A stretch of DNA of 64,000 nucleotides, from NCBI GenBank assembly GCA_948470475.1, contig OX419343.1, positions 13,900,414 to 13,964,413 on the forward strand, written 5' to 3'. The DNA is from Galaxea fascicularis. Taxonomy: Eukaryota > Cnidaria > Anthozoa > Scleractinia > Euphylliidae. Positions within the stretch are counted from its first letter, which is position 1. Each line of letters begins with the position of its first letter. Of the stretch, positions 54,401 to 64,000 are shown piece by piece. Under the pieces are notes generated by a model. That model made no database searches. It had not been told where the DNA came from and saw only the letters and a list, made by a program, of their open reading frames with translations. The translations under genes and the position numbers were made by a program.

Positions 54401-57400
54401 TCTTCTTCACTTGCCATGTCTGCCACCATAGATTCAAGCTTTTGAAGTGCTTCCAACCCAGTGCCATTGCATGGCCCTTTACTCTTCCCAGCAGACCCAT
54501 TAGCCTCGTGCTCCACAGGAGCGGTAGCCTCACTTGTACTCTCCTTCTCAGCCAAACTCATGTCATGACTAGGTTCCTTTGGGGCTGAGTCGGTGCAGCT
54601 ACCATTGTCGTCAGCAGAAATAAAAGTGTGAACCTCGCTACATGGCTGTGATAAAGTAGCCTTCAAAGATCTACCTTCCTGTCCCAAGACATCGACGTCT
54701 TCTTTGCATCCTCTCTGATTTTCCTGAGGTAAAGAATCACGAGGATGAGCGTGCCCTGTGTCCTGTACTAGTGGTGACTCTGGGATGACTGGAACGGCTC
54801 CCTCAACATCTGGCTGCTCCTGCTTTATAACCTGTGCTATTGGTGATGGCGTGGGGGCAGGCCATGGAGAATCTGGTTCCTGTAAAACAGGATTCACTTG
54901 CTGCTGGTGCAGAGGGTCAGCTAAAGGAGCTGCTTCAGTTGCCTTCTTGGCATGTGACTTTCCTGGTTTCCTGGACCCAGGTTTCTTCCTTGCACCTCCC
55001 CGTCCTCTTCCTTTGCTTTGCAGACCCTGGAACTGCTCGCTGAAAGGGTTGTTGGCTTCTGCTACATACTGCACTGTTGGTTGTCTCTGGTGTTGTATCG
55101 GATGTTGGCCAAATTGCTGAAGGTAGTGCTCAGGTGTTGGAAATCTTTGTGAAAAAGAGCCTTGTTCACCATTTTGCGGATACCCTGGAGGTATCTGCGT
55201 GTTGGGTGGAATTGACATCTGATGACCCGGAGTTTCAGGCAAACTGACTTGGGAATCTGGTCTTGATGGAGGCTTTTGTGACAATTCTGGAGTGTGTGAC
55301 AATGGTCGCATTACATGGGGCACATCCACCGGTTGCTGCGGCAACATGCCAGGGTTATCAGCCAAGTGTTGGCTCAGTGGCATTGGAGGTTGTTGACAAG
55401 GCGGCTGTGCCTGCTCCACAAAAACACCCTGCTTCTGCTGCATCAAACGATGTCTCTGTTCCATTTGCTGGTACAATTGCTGCTGAAGCATCTGCTGCTG
55501 TATTTCAAGATCAGGATCTACATTTGTCTCCGACTTTTTACTCTTTCTCCTGGGTTTTGCCTGTCCAAGAGGAGGCGTGTCTTTGCTCTTACTTCTAGAC
55601 CTACGCTGCTTCGGCTTTTCTTCAAGAGCCTGGTTGAACAAAACAACAACCAAATCAGAACATCAATGGCTGCACCATTGACTAAACTCCACAATAACTG
55701 ATTGGAAAGAATTTCATGGCAAACCACTACCGACTAGACTTCCTGGAAGTGACAGGTTCCTGCATACACTTGTATGTACATACAACATAACTGTCTGCCT
55801 GCAAGTTCAATAGCAAAAACCCCCTCTAAACCGACGTCTATGCTTCTAAACACGTAAATGCCATTTGCTACTGAAGGAAAAGCTGCCTTACAACGGGAAA
55901 TTCATGCTGGCACTGCTATCGGAAGAAGCTTACCTTGTCTGGCACTGTTACAGCCGCCTGCAAAGGATGTTGTATTCCCATTACCCCAGGTCTCATGGGG
56001 AAACTACTTGGCTGCACTCTTATCTGGTGGCCTTGTATGCCTTGAGTCCACTGTTGAGTTTGTGGCTGTTGCTGTTGCAGCGCAAATTGCTGCTGGACCA
56101 GCTGCATCTGTTGATGGACTTGAACCATTTGTTGCTGGAGAACCTGTCCTTGGGACTGGACAGCCATGACCTGTGATGCCAATACTGGGTCCTGCCCTCC
56201 TGCCTGATGCACCTGCTGCTGTAGCTGTTGGTACTGCTGGACAAGAACCTGTCTCTGTTGCTCCATTTGTAGTAATTGCTGTTGCAATCCCACTAACTGC
56301 TGTTGCACCAGGAAATGCTGGGGTTGAGGTACGGGAGGCCCTTGGTTGACTTCATGGTAAGTTTCCGGTTTTGATGGAGCATTTGCATCTTGATGAAAAT
56401 GCTGTAGCTGAGAAGGAGGGGCTTCCTGGCCTTGATTGGGTGCAAGATTCGACTGAGGGGCAACCTGGTTGATGTCATTACATTCTTCGGGTTTAGCTGG
56501 GATTTTTAAGTGTTGAATGGCCAAATCCGTCTTCACCTTACTTTCTTCCTCTGTAATCTTGGTAATGTCTCCAGTGTTAAGTTTCATCGCCTGTGCTTCA
56601 GTGCTCACCTCAGTTTGATCCACACAGCATCCCTCAATATCAGTTCCAACCTTACACTCAGCACTTCTTGAAACTTCAGATGAAGTATTTCTTGGGCTTT
56701 CGATACTTTCCTCCCTGGGCTTCCCATTACCAGCAACAACAGCCATATTCTCGACAGTGTGCTTAGCAGAATCACAGCCTCTATTGTTATTAGCATTACT
56801 TGATTCAGCTTGACCTTCACCACATCCTTGCTGGGTACCAGTGTCAAGTGAACTCAAAACTTGGTTGACTTGTCCATTGGTGCTTCCTTTGCCATGAGCA
56901 GTTCCCTTACTCCCTTGGCGAGCATTATCTTCACTTGCTAAATGGTTCTCCTTGTAATTTAACTCTTTTTCATATTTCTCATTTTCAAAGGAAGAGCAAA
57001 GAGCTTCGGCTCTCAACCCCTTCGTGCCATTACCCTTCACGTTAGGTTGTTGCATTCCACTGTCACTGTCAGGCTCTTTGCATGGCTTGGTCAATTCCTC
57101 CACAGAACTGCTTGACTTCTCTTGTATATCACGCACAGCATCACTACGTGCTGGAGAAACACACTTTTGTAAAATCTCGCTTTCAGAATTAGCAATAACA
57201 TCACTGCTCCCTTTCCCTGCATCAACTTTTCCCTCTGCAAGAGTCGCCTGGGGGATGCTCTTCAGAGGTAGTTCATTTTTTTGTTGTTGCATTATCTGTT
57301 GCTGCAACTGCATCTTCAGCAGTTGTTGTTGTTGACCCACAAATTGTCCGTCCACTCCATAAGGCATGACAGGTTTTAAACCAGCTTGAACCATGGGATT

Positions 57401-60400
57401 AGGCTGCCTCAGGGCAAACCTCTGTTGTGGAACTTCAACAAAGGGAGTTGCAGTATGAGCAACAGCTACCCCTGGAATCCCTTGTTGATGCTGGAATTCT
57501 TGCAGGACTTTGTCATATTGGATCGTCTGTTGGCCTAAGTCCTGGCGCTGTTGCATTCGTCTTTGGTATTCAGCAAAAAGTTGTTGCTGTGTTATGTCTG
57601 GCATCTGGGGACGCATCTGTTGGGTAGCCAACTGCTGCATCATCTGAGGGTTGGAAGCATCTACAGGCAGCACACCTGGAGCTATAACTGCTTGACCACC
57701 ACCGTTAGCAAGTTGCTGCTGGATCCAAGCTTGCTGCATTAGCTGAACCTGTAACTGCTGTTTTTGTGCCTGCCGTTGACGGTAAAGGAACCGCAGTCTT
57801 TCTTGATGCTCTTCTTCAGTGTCAATTTCGGGCAAATCTTTTGTGTTGACTGGATTAAATCGTGGCCGAGCAAACCCTGGCTGAATGGCAGCATTTTGTT
57901 GTTGCTGCTGTTGCTGGTGCAACACCTGCTGATGTTGAAGCATCTGAAAAAACTGCTGTTGTTGAGCTCGAATGAGCTGGTCCCTTTGTTGTCGCTGAGC
58001 CACATCTGGCTGCTGTTGAGGTTGCATTATCTGGTTCTCCTGAGACTGGCTTGACATGGGCAGGCTGGGATGTTGATTAAGGGGCACCTGGTTTGGAGGC
58101 TGCTGAATAGCCTGGAATGGCATTTGTGTTACACCTGGTTTTTGAAGTTGCTGAGTGAATGGCACAATTTGCTGCTGTGGCTGTAAATTTGATGATGCTA
58201 CCTGACCTTGTTGTGGCCACCCCGTACTGACATCATATGCTTGTAAGGTAGCTGACTGCTGCTGCTGCTGTGAAGATAGCAAGGGCGGTGGTGGAGCAGG
58301 AGCTGAAGGGGGATCCGACGTAGGAGCAATTTCCTGTGGTGGATGAAGGTCATGAGCTGCTGCAACTTGGGCACGAACTTGAGACAACTCTTCTTGCCAG
58401 TGCATAACAGGAATTGTCTGAGGCTGTTGTAACTCTACACTGTGCTGCTGCTGCTGTGCTGTGGAATTCATCATCACCTCCTGCGGCGATGAAAAAGGAA
58501 CATGCTGCATGGAATCAGAGATGGGAGGTTGCGGTAACACCTGCACACTCTCTCTACTAGGGTGCGGCCCTTGCATTACTGACTGTGTTGTTGGTATTTC
58601 AGAAGGATGAAGGTTAGAGGTTGGTGCCCAAGACTGCGGTCTATCACTATGAAACAATATTTGCTCGCGAGAACTTGTGGTGCTGGGAGGGGTCTGTTCA
58701 GCTTGATTAGCCCTCATATGTTGCTCAAGCATAGGGGTACCTTCTTGCATGTTAGTAATGGGCAAACGATCTTGAATAACTTCGGGCTGCAGGTCATCAT
58801 GGCTCCACAAATTTTGTCTTGCAGGGTCATGTGACTGTGAGCTGTGATTATTATGCTGCTTTTGAAAATCTACTTGAGCATGAGATTGTGGTTGCTCCCA
58901 TGTAGCTTCACTTGTGTGGTGCGTTGTCTCTCCCACGGGCTCCTTTTGCCAAACGGAGTGGCCTTGGTATTGATGGCTAGTTTCTCCCTGCACAGAATTT
59001 GAAGTTTGGATTTCCTGACTGGAGTTAACTGTGCTTAATTCACCTTCTCTTTCCAGTTCAGTATTTTGTCCACCACACTGAGGCAAAAAATCCAACGAAG
59101 ATTCGCTTTGAAATCGAGCACTAGATGACGCAAGAGCATTAGCATTAGCTCTGGGAGCTGCAGAAAACGAAGCCCCGAGAGGTAACACTGGATGCTGTTC
59201 TCTGTTGTCAGCAGTGTGAATTGACCGTTCAGAGTTCTCTCCCACTAATCCAGGGCTTGAAACGGTTGCTTGGTCTACAGCCTGTCCAAGTTCTTTAGAT
59301 GACTGGGAAGATAATCGCTTACTATTCTTGGGTAAACGTTTCTTCTTTTGTTCTTCCCCTCCCTTAGTTCCTTTTGCCTGTTGTTGTTTTTTTAGTTCCT
59401 GTCTAAGAAGGACGTTTTCCTGTTGCTGCTGCTGCTGTTGACGCTGTTGTTCCAGGGCCCTTTTCTGTTGGAGAATTTTCCATTGGCGCTCTTGTTCTTG
59501 CTGAACTCGCAGCCGTTGCTTTCTAAGTTCTTTCTCCCTTTCCTTCTCTTCCTTCGTTTTCTTACCTTTGGAGGTCACACTTTTGCCTGTAGAAGGATGG
59601 TTGGGAACAGTTCCTATAATGCCAGGTCCCATTTGTGGGTGACCTAAAACCTGACCATGTGAAAAAGTTGGGGGTGTTGGCGTGGTGGGTGTGAGAGGCA
59701 CAGGGGTACCAGGTGTCACTGGAGTTACTGATCTTGCGGGTGTTGTAGGCGTAAGTGGTACTGGTATGACACCGGTCACAGGAACATTACAGTTCTCCAC
59801 AACAGGTTGAATTGATACTGGAGGTCCAAGCTGGTCACGTTGATGGTGAAGTGGTTCTTGTATAGGCTGTGACACCTGCTGTTGTGGCTGTGCTGGCAAA
59901 GGCTGCTGTGGTGGTGGCTGCTGCTGTTGATTAATTTGAGGTTGCTTTGGAGGCTCTGTCCTTGACTTGTCTTCATTCCTAGCAATCAACTACAAAAAAA
60001 TAACACCTAGTCACTCTTGTAAGGACACCTTGGAGAACAAAAGGATGCCAAATGACAATTACAGAAACCATCAAAGTCTTCTCTCAGTGCACATACACAG
60101 GCCTCTGTGGGCAAACGTGTCATTGTGTAACAATTTTTCAACTTGCGGAGCAAGTTCGGGCTATCTCCATTGCCTTACATGCGAGGGGACGAGGGTGAAG
60201 TTGAGACAAAATGACTGAAGTCAGACGAAAAGAAAAGTTGGTCTTCATGTGAAAACACTCTGTTAAATGAAATTGTTTAACAGTCACCCAGAACTTACAA
60301 TGATAGTTTCAAATAAAAATTTCATATTACATTTTTTTCGGACAACACCGTTCTCACCTTTTTGCCTTGATCTTTTAGTCTAACACGGTTATCCCTTGCT

Positions 60401-61699
60401 TTAAGCTGGAATCAAGCAAATGACAAACTGTATGAGTAAGTTCGGTCCAAATAAGTGAAGTATGACTTCGTTAAGCTGAATTCACTCTGTTTTCCCGTAC
60501 ACTGCACTAAAAACAAATGACCAACCGGGCACTTTTAAATGCATGCACTCACGATGCAAGACTTGTCCTTTCATTCAAAACACTAGCAAGATATCGGGAC
60601 CTAAGCAATCTGTTACGATCACCAATTGTTTCATGTCTACCTCCGCCAATGTTATCTACTGCATAGCCTCTACCTTATGCAAAAAGTCATACATTGGTGA
60701 GACAGGAAGACGACTAGGTGATTTGCGCATTATAAATGTTTTATTATTATTGTTATATTATTATGGCGATCTGCGGGATTTCCCTACATGAAGGAACTAC
60801 GGAGAGCCCCAAGAATCTAGAAAAAAAATTCATATTCCAGATCAACGCACTTAAGTCCCAAAGGTATTAACAAACGCTTTTCAATCAATTTATGTATTCC
60901 TGTTTTTCAAAATGGCCTGCTAACACCAATGGCTTAAGCTCTAGCTCCTCTTTATAAACCATACACAACCCATAACCCCTTGAATTGCTCTGACGAAGGG
61001 CTAATGCTCGAAATGTCACTTTATAATCCCTGTACGGTGGTCAAATTACATTATGAACGCCATTAATAAAACTAAATTCTTGTGCACAACTCTCCCACGG
61101 ATGCAGCACCACAGTTTCTTTACAAACGACCGCCTTTATATATTTAAATTTTGACTTGATATCCATACTTCAAAGCTTTTCATTTGCAGGGCCACAGTCT
61201 TGAATCAAGGAAGCAACAGCATCAGAGAATGGAAATCTACCTGCAATTAGTGTTAATGGTGTTAACTTACCCGATATGGCTCCCTTTGCTCAACAGAGAG
61301 TTTCCTCCACAACCTTGCTATTGCTCTGTACCTGTTAGACCAGTCTGAAAAGAATTTTCATCTGTCAACTAGGTGAAAAAATCGTACATTTGTTTATGGG
61401 TGAACACAGTACATTTGGTAATGATGTGAGCAGTGTGAACAGGCTGCACCTTAACAAACAAAATCACAGAAACTTTAACCTGGCATAACCACTCTCACAT
61501 AGTAACATGTGCAGCCATTTGTTAATGAACTTACATATACTTCTTAAGAGTTAAGAAGACTGCAGATGCAACAGTATGGGCGATATCGATAGAAAAATGC
61601 AGAGTATATGGCAATAGAAAGAACTGAGTACCGTTGCTTAAACTGTATAGTATTTATTCCCTTTGGGAACTGAATAATCCCCTGTTATTATCACCCAAC

Positions 61700-61737
<38 letters not shown>

Positions 61738-63136
61738 GCTACTGGAGGACTATTAGTAATAGTCGTAATAGTCCTTGAGTAGCTTTCTTTCATTTTATTC
61801 CCAAAAAAATACTTCAAGTTGCATTTGCTAACTTTATCATTGCCTTTTCTGTCTGACTAGTAGGGTGATAGGCCACAGGTCAATAGCCCATTCACCTTCG
61901 CCTCATGGGCTATTCTAATATTGTTAAATAGCAATTTTGACACCATTTTGCTAATGATCAGTTCCAAGTGAGTTGTGGGTGGATCCAGTCCTTTCTGCGG
62001 GTAAACAGCCATTTTAGGATGTAATTTGAAATTCTGACTGTTTGCCCCCATAAAGGCCTGGATCTACCCACAGTTCACTTGGAACTTGTCATTAGCAAAA
62101 TGGTGTATTAGGCCTTACCAGGGTACTCCTGCTTCAGGTTAACATGCTCTAGGTTGGCATACAGAACTGGTGATATAGTTGCCATGGCACCAAGTTTCTC
62201 ATCCTCTTCCCACTTCTGCTGCTGTTTCATTGGATCAACTCGAGGGCTGGGAGGTCTGCGTCGCTCCCTTGGAAAGTCATCCAAGTCAATTTCTCCAGGT
62301 CTTGAAAATGAATTGTTCTGACCAAATCCAAGTTGACCTGATACAACAGAATTGGGAAAACCATCCATGTGGTTCTGTGCTCCCTGCTGATATCCTGACG
62401 TTCCAGGTACCCCTTGGAAATGTTGTGAACCAGAATTGAAGGTATGATTGGCTGCAGCTTGGCTATAGGCACCCATGGGGTGTTGATTAGATTGATAGGT
62501 GACACCATGATTAGGTGTAGGGTTAGAGGCTGGTGAAGGAAACTGTTCTTGAGTGTTGGCCACACTGCTGTCGATTTCACTGTCCAGAAAATTCAGCACC
62601 ACTCTGTTGCTCATCTCTCTTTCAATGCCAGCAAAGATTTCCTCTACTTCCTGGCCATCAACATGAGGTAAGATGTCACTTGTGTCTAGGATGTCCAGAT
62701 CATTGCCCTGTGTACGGGGCTGTTCCTGATTCCAAGTAGACACCACTGGAGGTACATGGGCTTGGGTGGTCACTGCCGGAGGCAGATGTTGGGAGGTGGG
62801 CTGAGGGAGTCCTGTGTAATCAGACAGTAAAGGTAATATACTTGCAAACCCAAAATTTGCCAATTACTTTTCTGATCAGTTTGCTGGAGCTACAAGTATG
62901 CAAAGACACTGAACACAGCTTGTCTTAAAGGTGGGTTGTAGAACACTACCCACTCACGGTTGTAAAAACAACACTAACCTCTATTTGCTGAGTGACAATC
63001 ATTCTGGGCTCCAGTCTGCAACTCATCAGTCAGCATATCCAGAGAGTTGTAGAGCACATCAGGATTGGGAACATCATCCGCTAGGTTCAGTGTATGTGAT
63101 GGAAACGGATCTGCCCCAGCAGACTGTTGTGGCCAG
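42069..63136 (-). CDS. KMT2C/D: KMT2C/KMT2D (MLL3/4, Trr-type) histone H3K4 methyltransferase, C-terminal part
   Basis: Catalytic subunit of the enhancer-type COMPASS complex, which monomethylates histone H3 lysine 4. Exons in transcript order: 63136-62979, 62811-62119, 61344-61271, 60405-60358, 59991-55934, 55629-51448, 50443-50330, 49967-49858, 49414-49288, 48575-48441, 48269-48151, 48017-47885, 47450-47285, 47211-47123, 46875-46828, 46681-46545, 46452-46263, 45492-45457, 45341-45261, 43640-43545, 43373-43287 and 42161-42069 (stop TAA). The order of acidic region, HMG box, Q-rich region, CxxC pair, ePHD, FYRN, FYRC, WDR5-binding motif, SET and post-SET is exactly that of KMT2C/D. The 5' end is outside the window, so whether N-terminal PHD clusters lie further upstream is unknown. 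All visible exons are open, with consistent phases. About 3700 residues would be typical; about 4100 are encoded here by the visible part alone. Confidence 0.96.
44090..44290 (+). mobile_element. tRNA-derived SINE in SET-gene intron
   Basis: A box TGGCCGAGTGGTTTAAGG (from 44102) and B box GGATTCAAATCC (about 44143), as in tRNA-Leu/Ser heads. These are followed by a body with gccaactggtttgcctcccg and an end rich in 'atgttatgtttatttgaata'. The tRNA part lacks a proper long variable arm and closing acceptor stem, so it is a SINE rather than a tRNA gene. Confidence 0.78.
45814..46131. mobile_element. Non-autonomous repeat with 24-bp direct repeats
   Basis: GGTCAAACGCTGTACTTCAC + ATGA occurs at 45814-45837 and identically at 46108-46131. 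Between them are partly palindromic 'gaacttaatt' and 'ggttcggctcatttgaagatc' stretches. It lies in the intron between SET-gene exons 46263 and 45492. The class is unknown. Confidence 0.6.
46263..46452 (-). CDS. KMT2C/D: Pre-SET linker exon
   Basis: Reads [20 protein letters not shown] then the conserved [33 protein letters not shown] that precedes the SET domain in all KMT2C/D proteins and contributes to RBBP5/ASH2L contact. The Ser/Ala-rich front part is lineage specific. Confidence 0.93.
46545..47885 (-). CDS. KMT2C/D: FYRN and FYRC exons with WDR5-interaction (Win) motif
   Basis: [24 protein letters not shown] ... TPRG (47450-47285), preceded by [19 protein letters not shown] (48017-47885). 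[24 protein letters not shown] (47211-47123), [16 protein letters not shown] (46875-46828) and [28 protein letters not shown] (46681-46545). Directly after comes [18 protein letters not shown], the Win motif whose central Arg inserts into WDR5. FYRN and FYRC fold together near the nuclear cofactor-binding region. Confidence 0.94.
48151..49967 (-). CDS. KMT2C/D: C-terminal ePHD (ePHD2) exons
   Basis: 49967-49858 [20 protein letters not shown] + [17 protein letters not shown]. 49414-49288 [37 protein letters not shown]. 48575-48441 [16 protein letters not shown] ... [20 protein letters not shown]. 48269-48151 [11 protein letters not shown]. The zinc ligand series and the phrase ALWS-EVYE-GALxNV are diagnostic of KMT2C/D. 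A short insertion ([10 protein letters not shown]) lengthens the loop between the two zinc sites. In human KMT2D this module recognises the histone H4 tail. Confidence 0.94.
48738..49163. mobile_element. MITE-like repeat with cttacg(a/g)gag arms
   Basis: Left arm agttgaacctcactttgcca ccacctctcttacgcgaccac; right arm has cctctcgtaagcggccat and gtggtcgcttacgggagttt. The arms are related in inverted orientation and to the repeats at 820-885 and 10746-10815. Intronic, about 425 bases. Confidence 0.6.
50330..50443 (-). CDS. KMT2C/D: Basic/tryptophan linker exon before ePHD2
   Basis: Reads [20 protein letters not shown] then [14 protein letters not shown]. It matches the position and character of the WRxMKWKKW segment preceding ePHD2 in vertebrate KMT2C. 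Confidence 0.85.
50469..50870. mobile_element. MITE, about 400 bp, CCCGGCTAAACGA ends
   Basis: Starts cccggctaaacgaccaaaca and ends with tgtttaatcgtttagccggg; internal 'tgtttgatc/gatcaaaca' motifs repeat. Intronic between 51448 and 50443. No duplication was confirmed. Confidence 0.72.
51448..55629 (-). CDS. KMT2C/D: Giant exon: disordered central region with CxxC pair
   Basis: A single 4.2 kb open exon. It starts [17 protein letters not shown], runs through Q/P-rich sequence, an acidic [20 protein letters not shown] segment and a long charged coiled-coil-like [20 protein letters not shown]. It then gives the KMT2C/D-specific motifs [26 protein letters not shown] and [20 protein letters not shown]. 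The last part has paired zinc-type motifs [18 protein letters not shown] and [17 protein letters not shown], as in vertebrate KMT2C/D just before the ePHD. Ends DALDG in phase 0. Confidence 0.93.
55934..59991 (-). CDS. KMT2C/D: Giant exon: glutamine-rich region
   Basis: A 4.06 kb open exon entering at [16 protein letters not shown] and leaving at QAAVTVPDK. Early basic coiled-coil ([20 protein letters not shown]) follows the HMG box, then long poly-Q tracts ([19 protein letters not shown]). A block QTQ...[20 protein letters not shown] + [17 protein letters not shown] is typical of KMT2C/D. Q-rich segments of this family are linked to condensate formation and cofactor binding. Poly-Q is encoded mainly by CAG/CAA mixtures, so no pure triplet run of risky length was seen. 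Confidence 0.93.
60358..61344 (-). CDS. KMT2C/D: HMG-box exons
   Basis: Exon 61344-61271 reads [25 protein letters not shown]. Exon 60405-60358 continues [16 protein letters not shown]; a donor follows and the next exon begins LIARN. The spacing 'LWRKLS-EQREPY---ARDNR' matches the HMG-like box of KMT2C/D. In Drosophila an HMG box lies in Lpt, not in Trr; here it belongs with the SET half. The intron between the two exons holds a Penelope-like fragment. Confidence 0.85.
60543..61150 (+). pseudogene. Penelope-like retroelement fragment (GIY-YIG endonuclease)
   Basis: Reads [20 protein letters not shown] then [29 protein letters not shown], the GIY-YIG endonuclease core (VIYCI, YIGET, R) with its CxxC-type linker, which defines canonical Penelope-like elements. 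After about 40 residues the frame breaks and the element deletes to its 3' end. There, ctgacgaagggctaatgctcgaaa (60990-61013, described in parts: CTGACGA, GGGCTAATGCTC, GAAA) resembles a hammerhead ribozyme core. It is inserted antisense to the SET gene, within an HMG intron. Confidence 0.88.
60989..61018 (+). ncRNA. Hammerhead-ribozyme-like motif of Penelope-like element
   Basis: CTGACGA followed by a GGGC-TAAT-GCTC stem-loop and GAAA, the order of the conserved hammerhead core. Penelope-like elements are known to carry such motifs in their terminal repeats. A first stem-II base pair looks mismatched (A/C), and completeness of stems I and III cannot be settled by eye. Confidence 0.5.
61940..62106. 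mobile_element. MITE-like hairpin abutting a splice donor
   Basis: Inverted arms of about 50 bases: ACACCATTTTGCTAATGATC at the left and its near-complement ending TCATTAGCAAAATGGTGT at the right. The right end lies about a dozen bases inside the intron from the donor of SET-gene exon 62811-62119. Confidence 0.78.
62119..63136 (-). CDS. KMT2C/D: Acidic pre-HMG exons of KMT2C/D
   Basis: Exon 63136-62979: [20 protein letters not shown] + [20 protein letters not shown]. Exon 62811-62119: [20 protein letters not shown] + [20 protein letters not shown], then S/Q/N-rich sequence and [20 protein letters not shown] ending LKQEYPG. The 'LPHVDG-E-EEIF' stretch matches the acidic region just before the HMG box in KMT2C/D. 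These are the most 5' exons visible. Confidence 0.85.
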
Positions 63137-64000
63137 CTGGTAAACAAAACATAATGTTAAAAACATCTCTCTCAACCACCACCAAAATCACACAAGTTGA
63201 CACCAGCAACTATTAAAACAGAATGAACGAGCTTGTGAACAGTGTATCCATTTTGCAGTATACTCAAACCCTTTTGGATACACTGCAAATTAAAAGGAGC
63301 AAAATTGATGCCTTAAGTGCAGCTGGAGTATCAAAAGGTAGGACCCAGGATTTTAGCAAGAGAGTACATTAACCCTCAAGTTTGAGCATAAGCTTTCACT
63401 ATTATCCTCTAACATACCAGCAAGACACAACTTTAGACAGGATCTGAGGTTTTCTAACCTGCAATGTGCTCTGTCTGCATCCCTCCATAAGGGAACCAAT
63501 CAGAAAAAAAACTAATATTCAGAGGTGAAGTGCATTAAAAAAGAAGATCAGAATAAAGGATATGTTTTAATCTGAATAAAAGCAAAAGTATCAGGGTCCG
63601 ACAAATATTAGGCCCGGATGCCCGGGACAAGTTGAACAGAATACCGGGCAAGTGTTTTATTTCTAGAAAAAGCCCCCTGGGCCGTAGCATTTGAGTTGTG
63701 AGCATTTTGGCGCAATAAATTTTAGATATACAAGTATTAAATGTTTACCTTGAGTAATTCCCATCGAAGCCTTTCAAAATGCAATAAATACTTATCACTT
63801 TTATTTTTACTTTTCGATCGCCAGTTTACATCTGTTTGTGAGTTTCATACCCAGTAATTTCCCGTGTAAACCTGTCACGGCCTGGCTGCTATACACCTTA
63901 TAACATGTTTTTCCGCCATATCCTGTTCATCAAAGTTCAAGGTACGGTTGATTATAATTTATGGATAATCTTGTGACAATGTTTGTACTCCGGGTATGGC
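63137..64000. other. Intron or upstream sequence of the SET gene
   Basis: No exon was recognised to the window edge. A short GC-rich repeat-like piece with 'cccgggac...ataccgggc' occurs at 63610-63690. The gene must continue upstream, because the exon at 63136 is entered through an acceptor site. Confidence 0.5.

Noticed and set aside
54758..55701. Long plus-strand frames opposite the Q-rich exons (also 55858-56176, 57024-57335, 57764-58054)
   Set aside because: They are antisense shadows of the KMT2C/D exons; Leu/Cys-rich content follows from complementing Gln codons.

Overview
The window is invertebrate nuclear DNA, most likely from an anthozoan cnidarian such as a stony coral. The evidence is AT-rich, intron-rich sequence with animal genes in short exons and canonical GT/AG splice sites. 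It also carries many short inverted-repeat elements, tRNA-derived SINEs, Penelope-like retroelement pieces and LINE fragments. The phylum call is an inference from gene and repeat character. No rRNA or tRNA gene, CRISPR array, bacterial operon or virus was seen.

Layout. (1) 1-9.9 kb, plus strand: the 3' two thirds of a phytanoyl-CoA dioxygenase domain gene (PHYHD1-like), with retroelement debris and a 1.4 kb minisatellite in its introns. (2) 9.9-15.3 kb: convergent intergenic DNA. (3) 15.3-34.9 kb, minus strand: a gene or co-linear pair of genes. It starts with two SMAD4-type MH1 (DNA-binding) exons and runs into the first PHD-finger cluster typical of the N-terminal part of KMT2C/KMT2D (MLL3/4; Drosophila Lpt/Cmi). 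It ends with its own stop codon and contains no SET domain. (4) 35-42 kb: intergenic DNA holding a 2.8 kb DNA transposon with 18-bp terminal inverted repeats and a 9-bp target duplication. (5) 42.1-63.1 kb and beyond, minus strand: the C-terminal part of a KMT2C/D (Trr-type) H3K4 methyltransferase. It has an acidic region, HMG box, two giant Q-rich exons, ePHD, FYRN, FYRC, WDR5-binding motif, SET and post-SET.

The most interesting feature is the arrangement of (3) and (5). The two halves of a KMT2C/D protein lie in tandem on one strand but in swapped order: the C-terminal half is upstream and the N-terminal half is downstream. The N-terminal half appears to be fused to two SMAD4-like MH1 domains with no MH2 domain. 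Splice phases make a continuous MH1-MH1-PHD reading frame possible, but the fusion is inferred from co-linearity and phase and needs transcript evidence. If real, it would place SMAD-type DNA recognition and KMT2C/D chromatin reading in one protein, separate from but next to the catalytic subunit.
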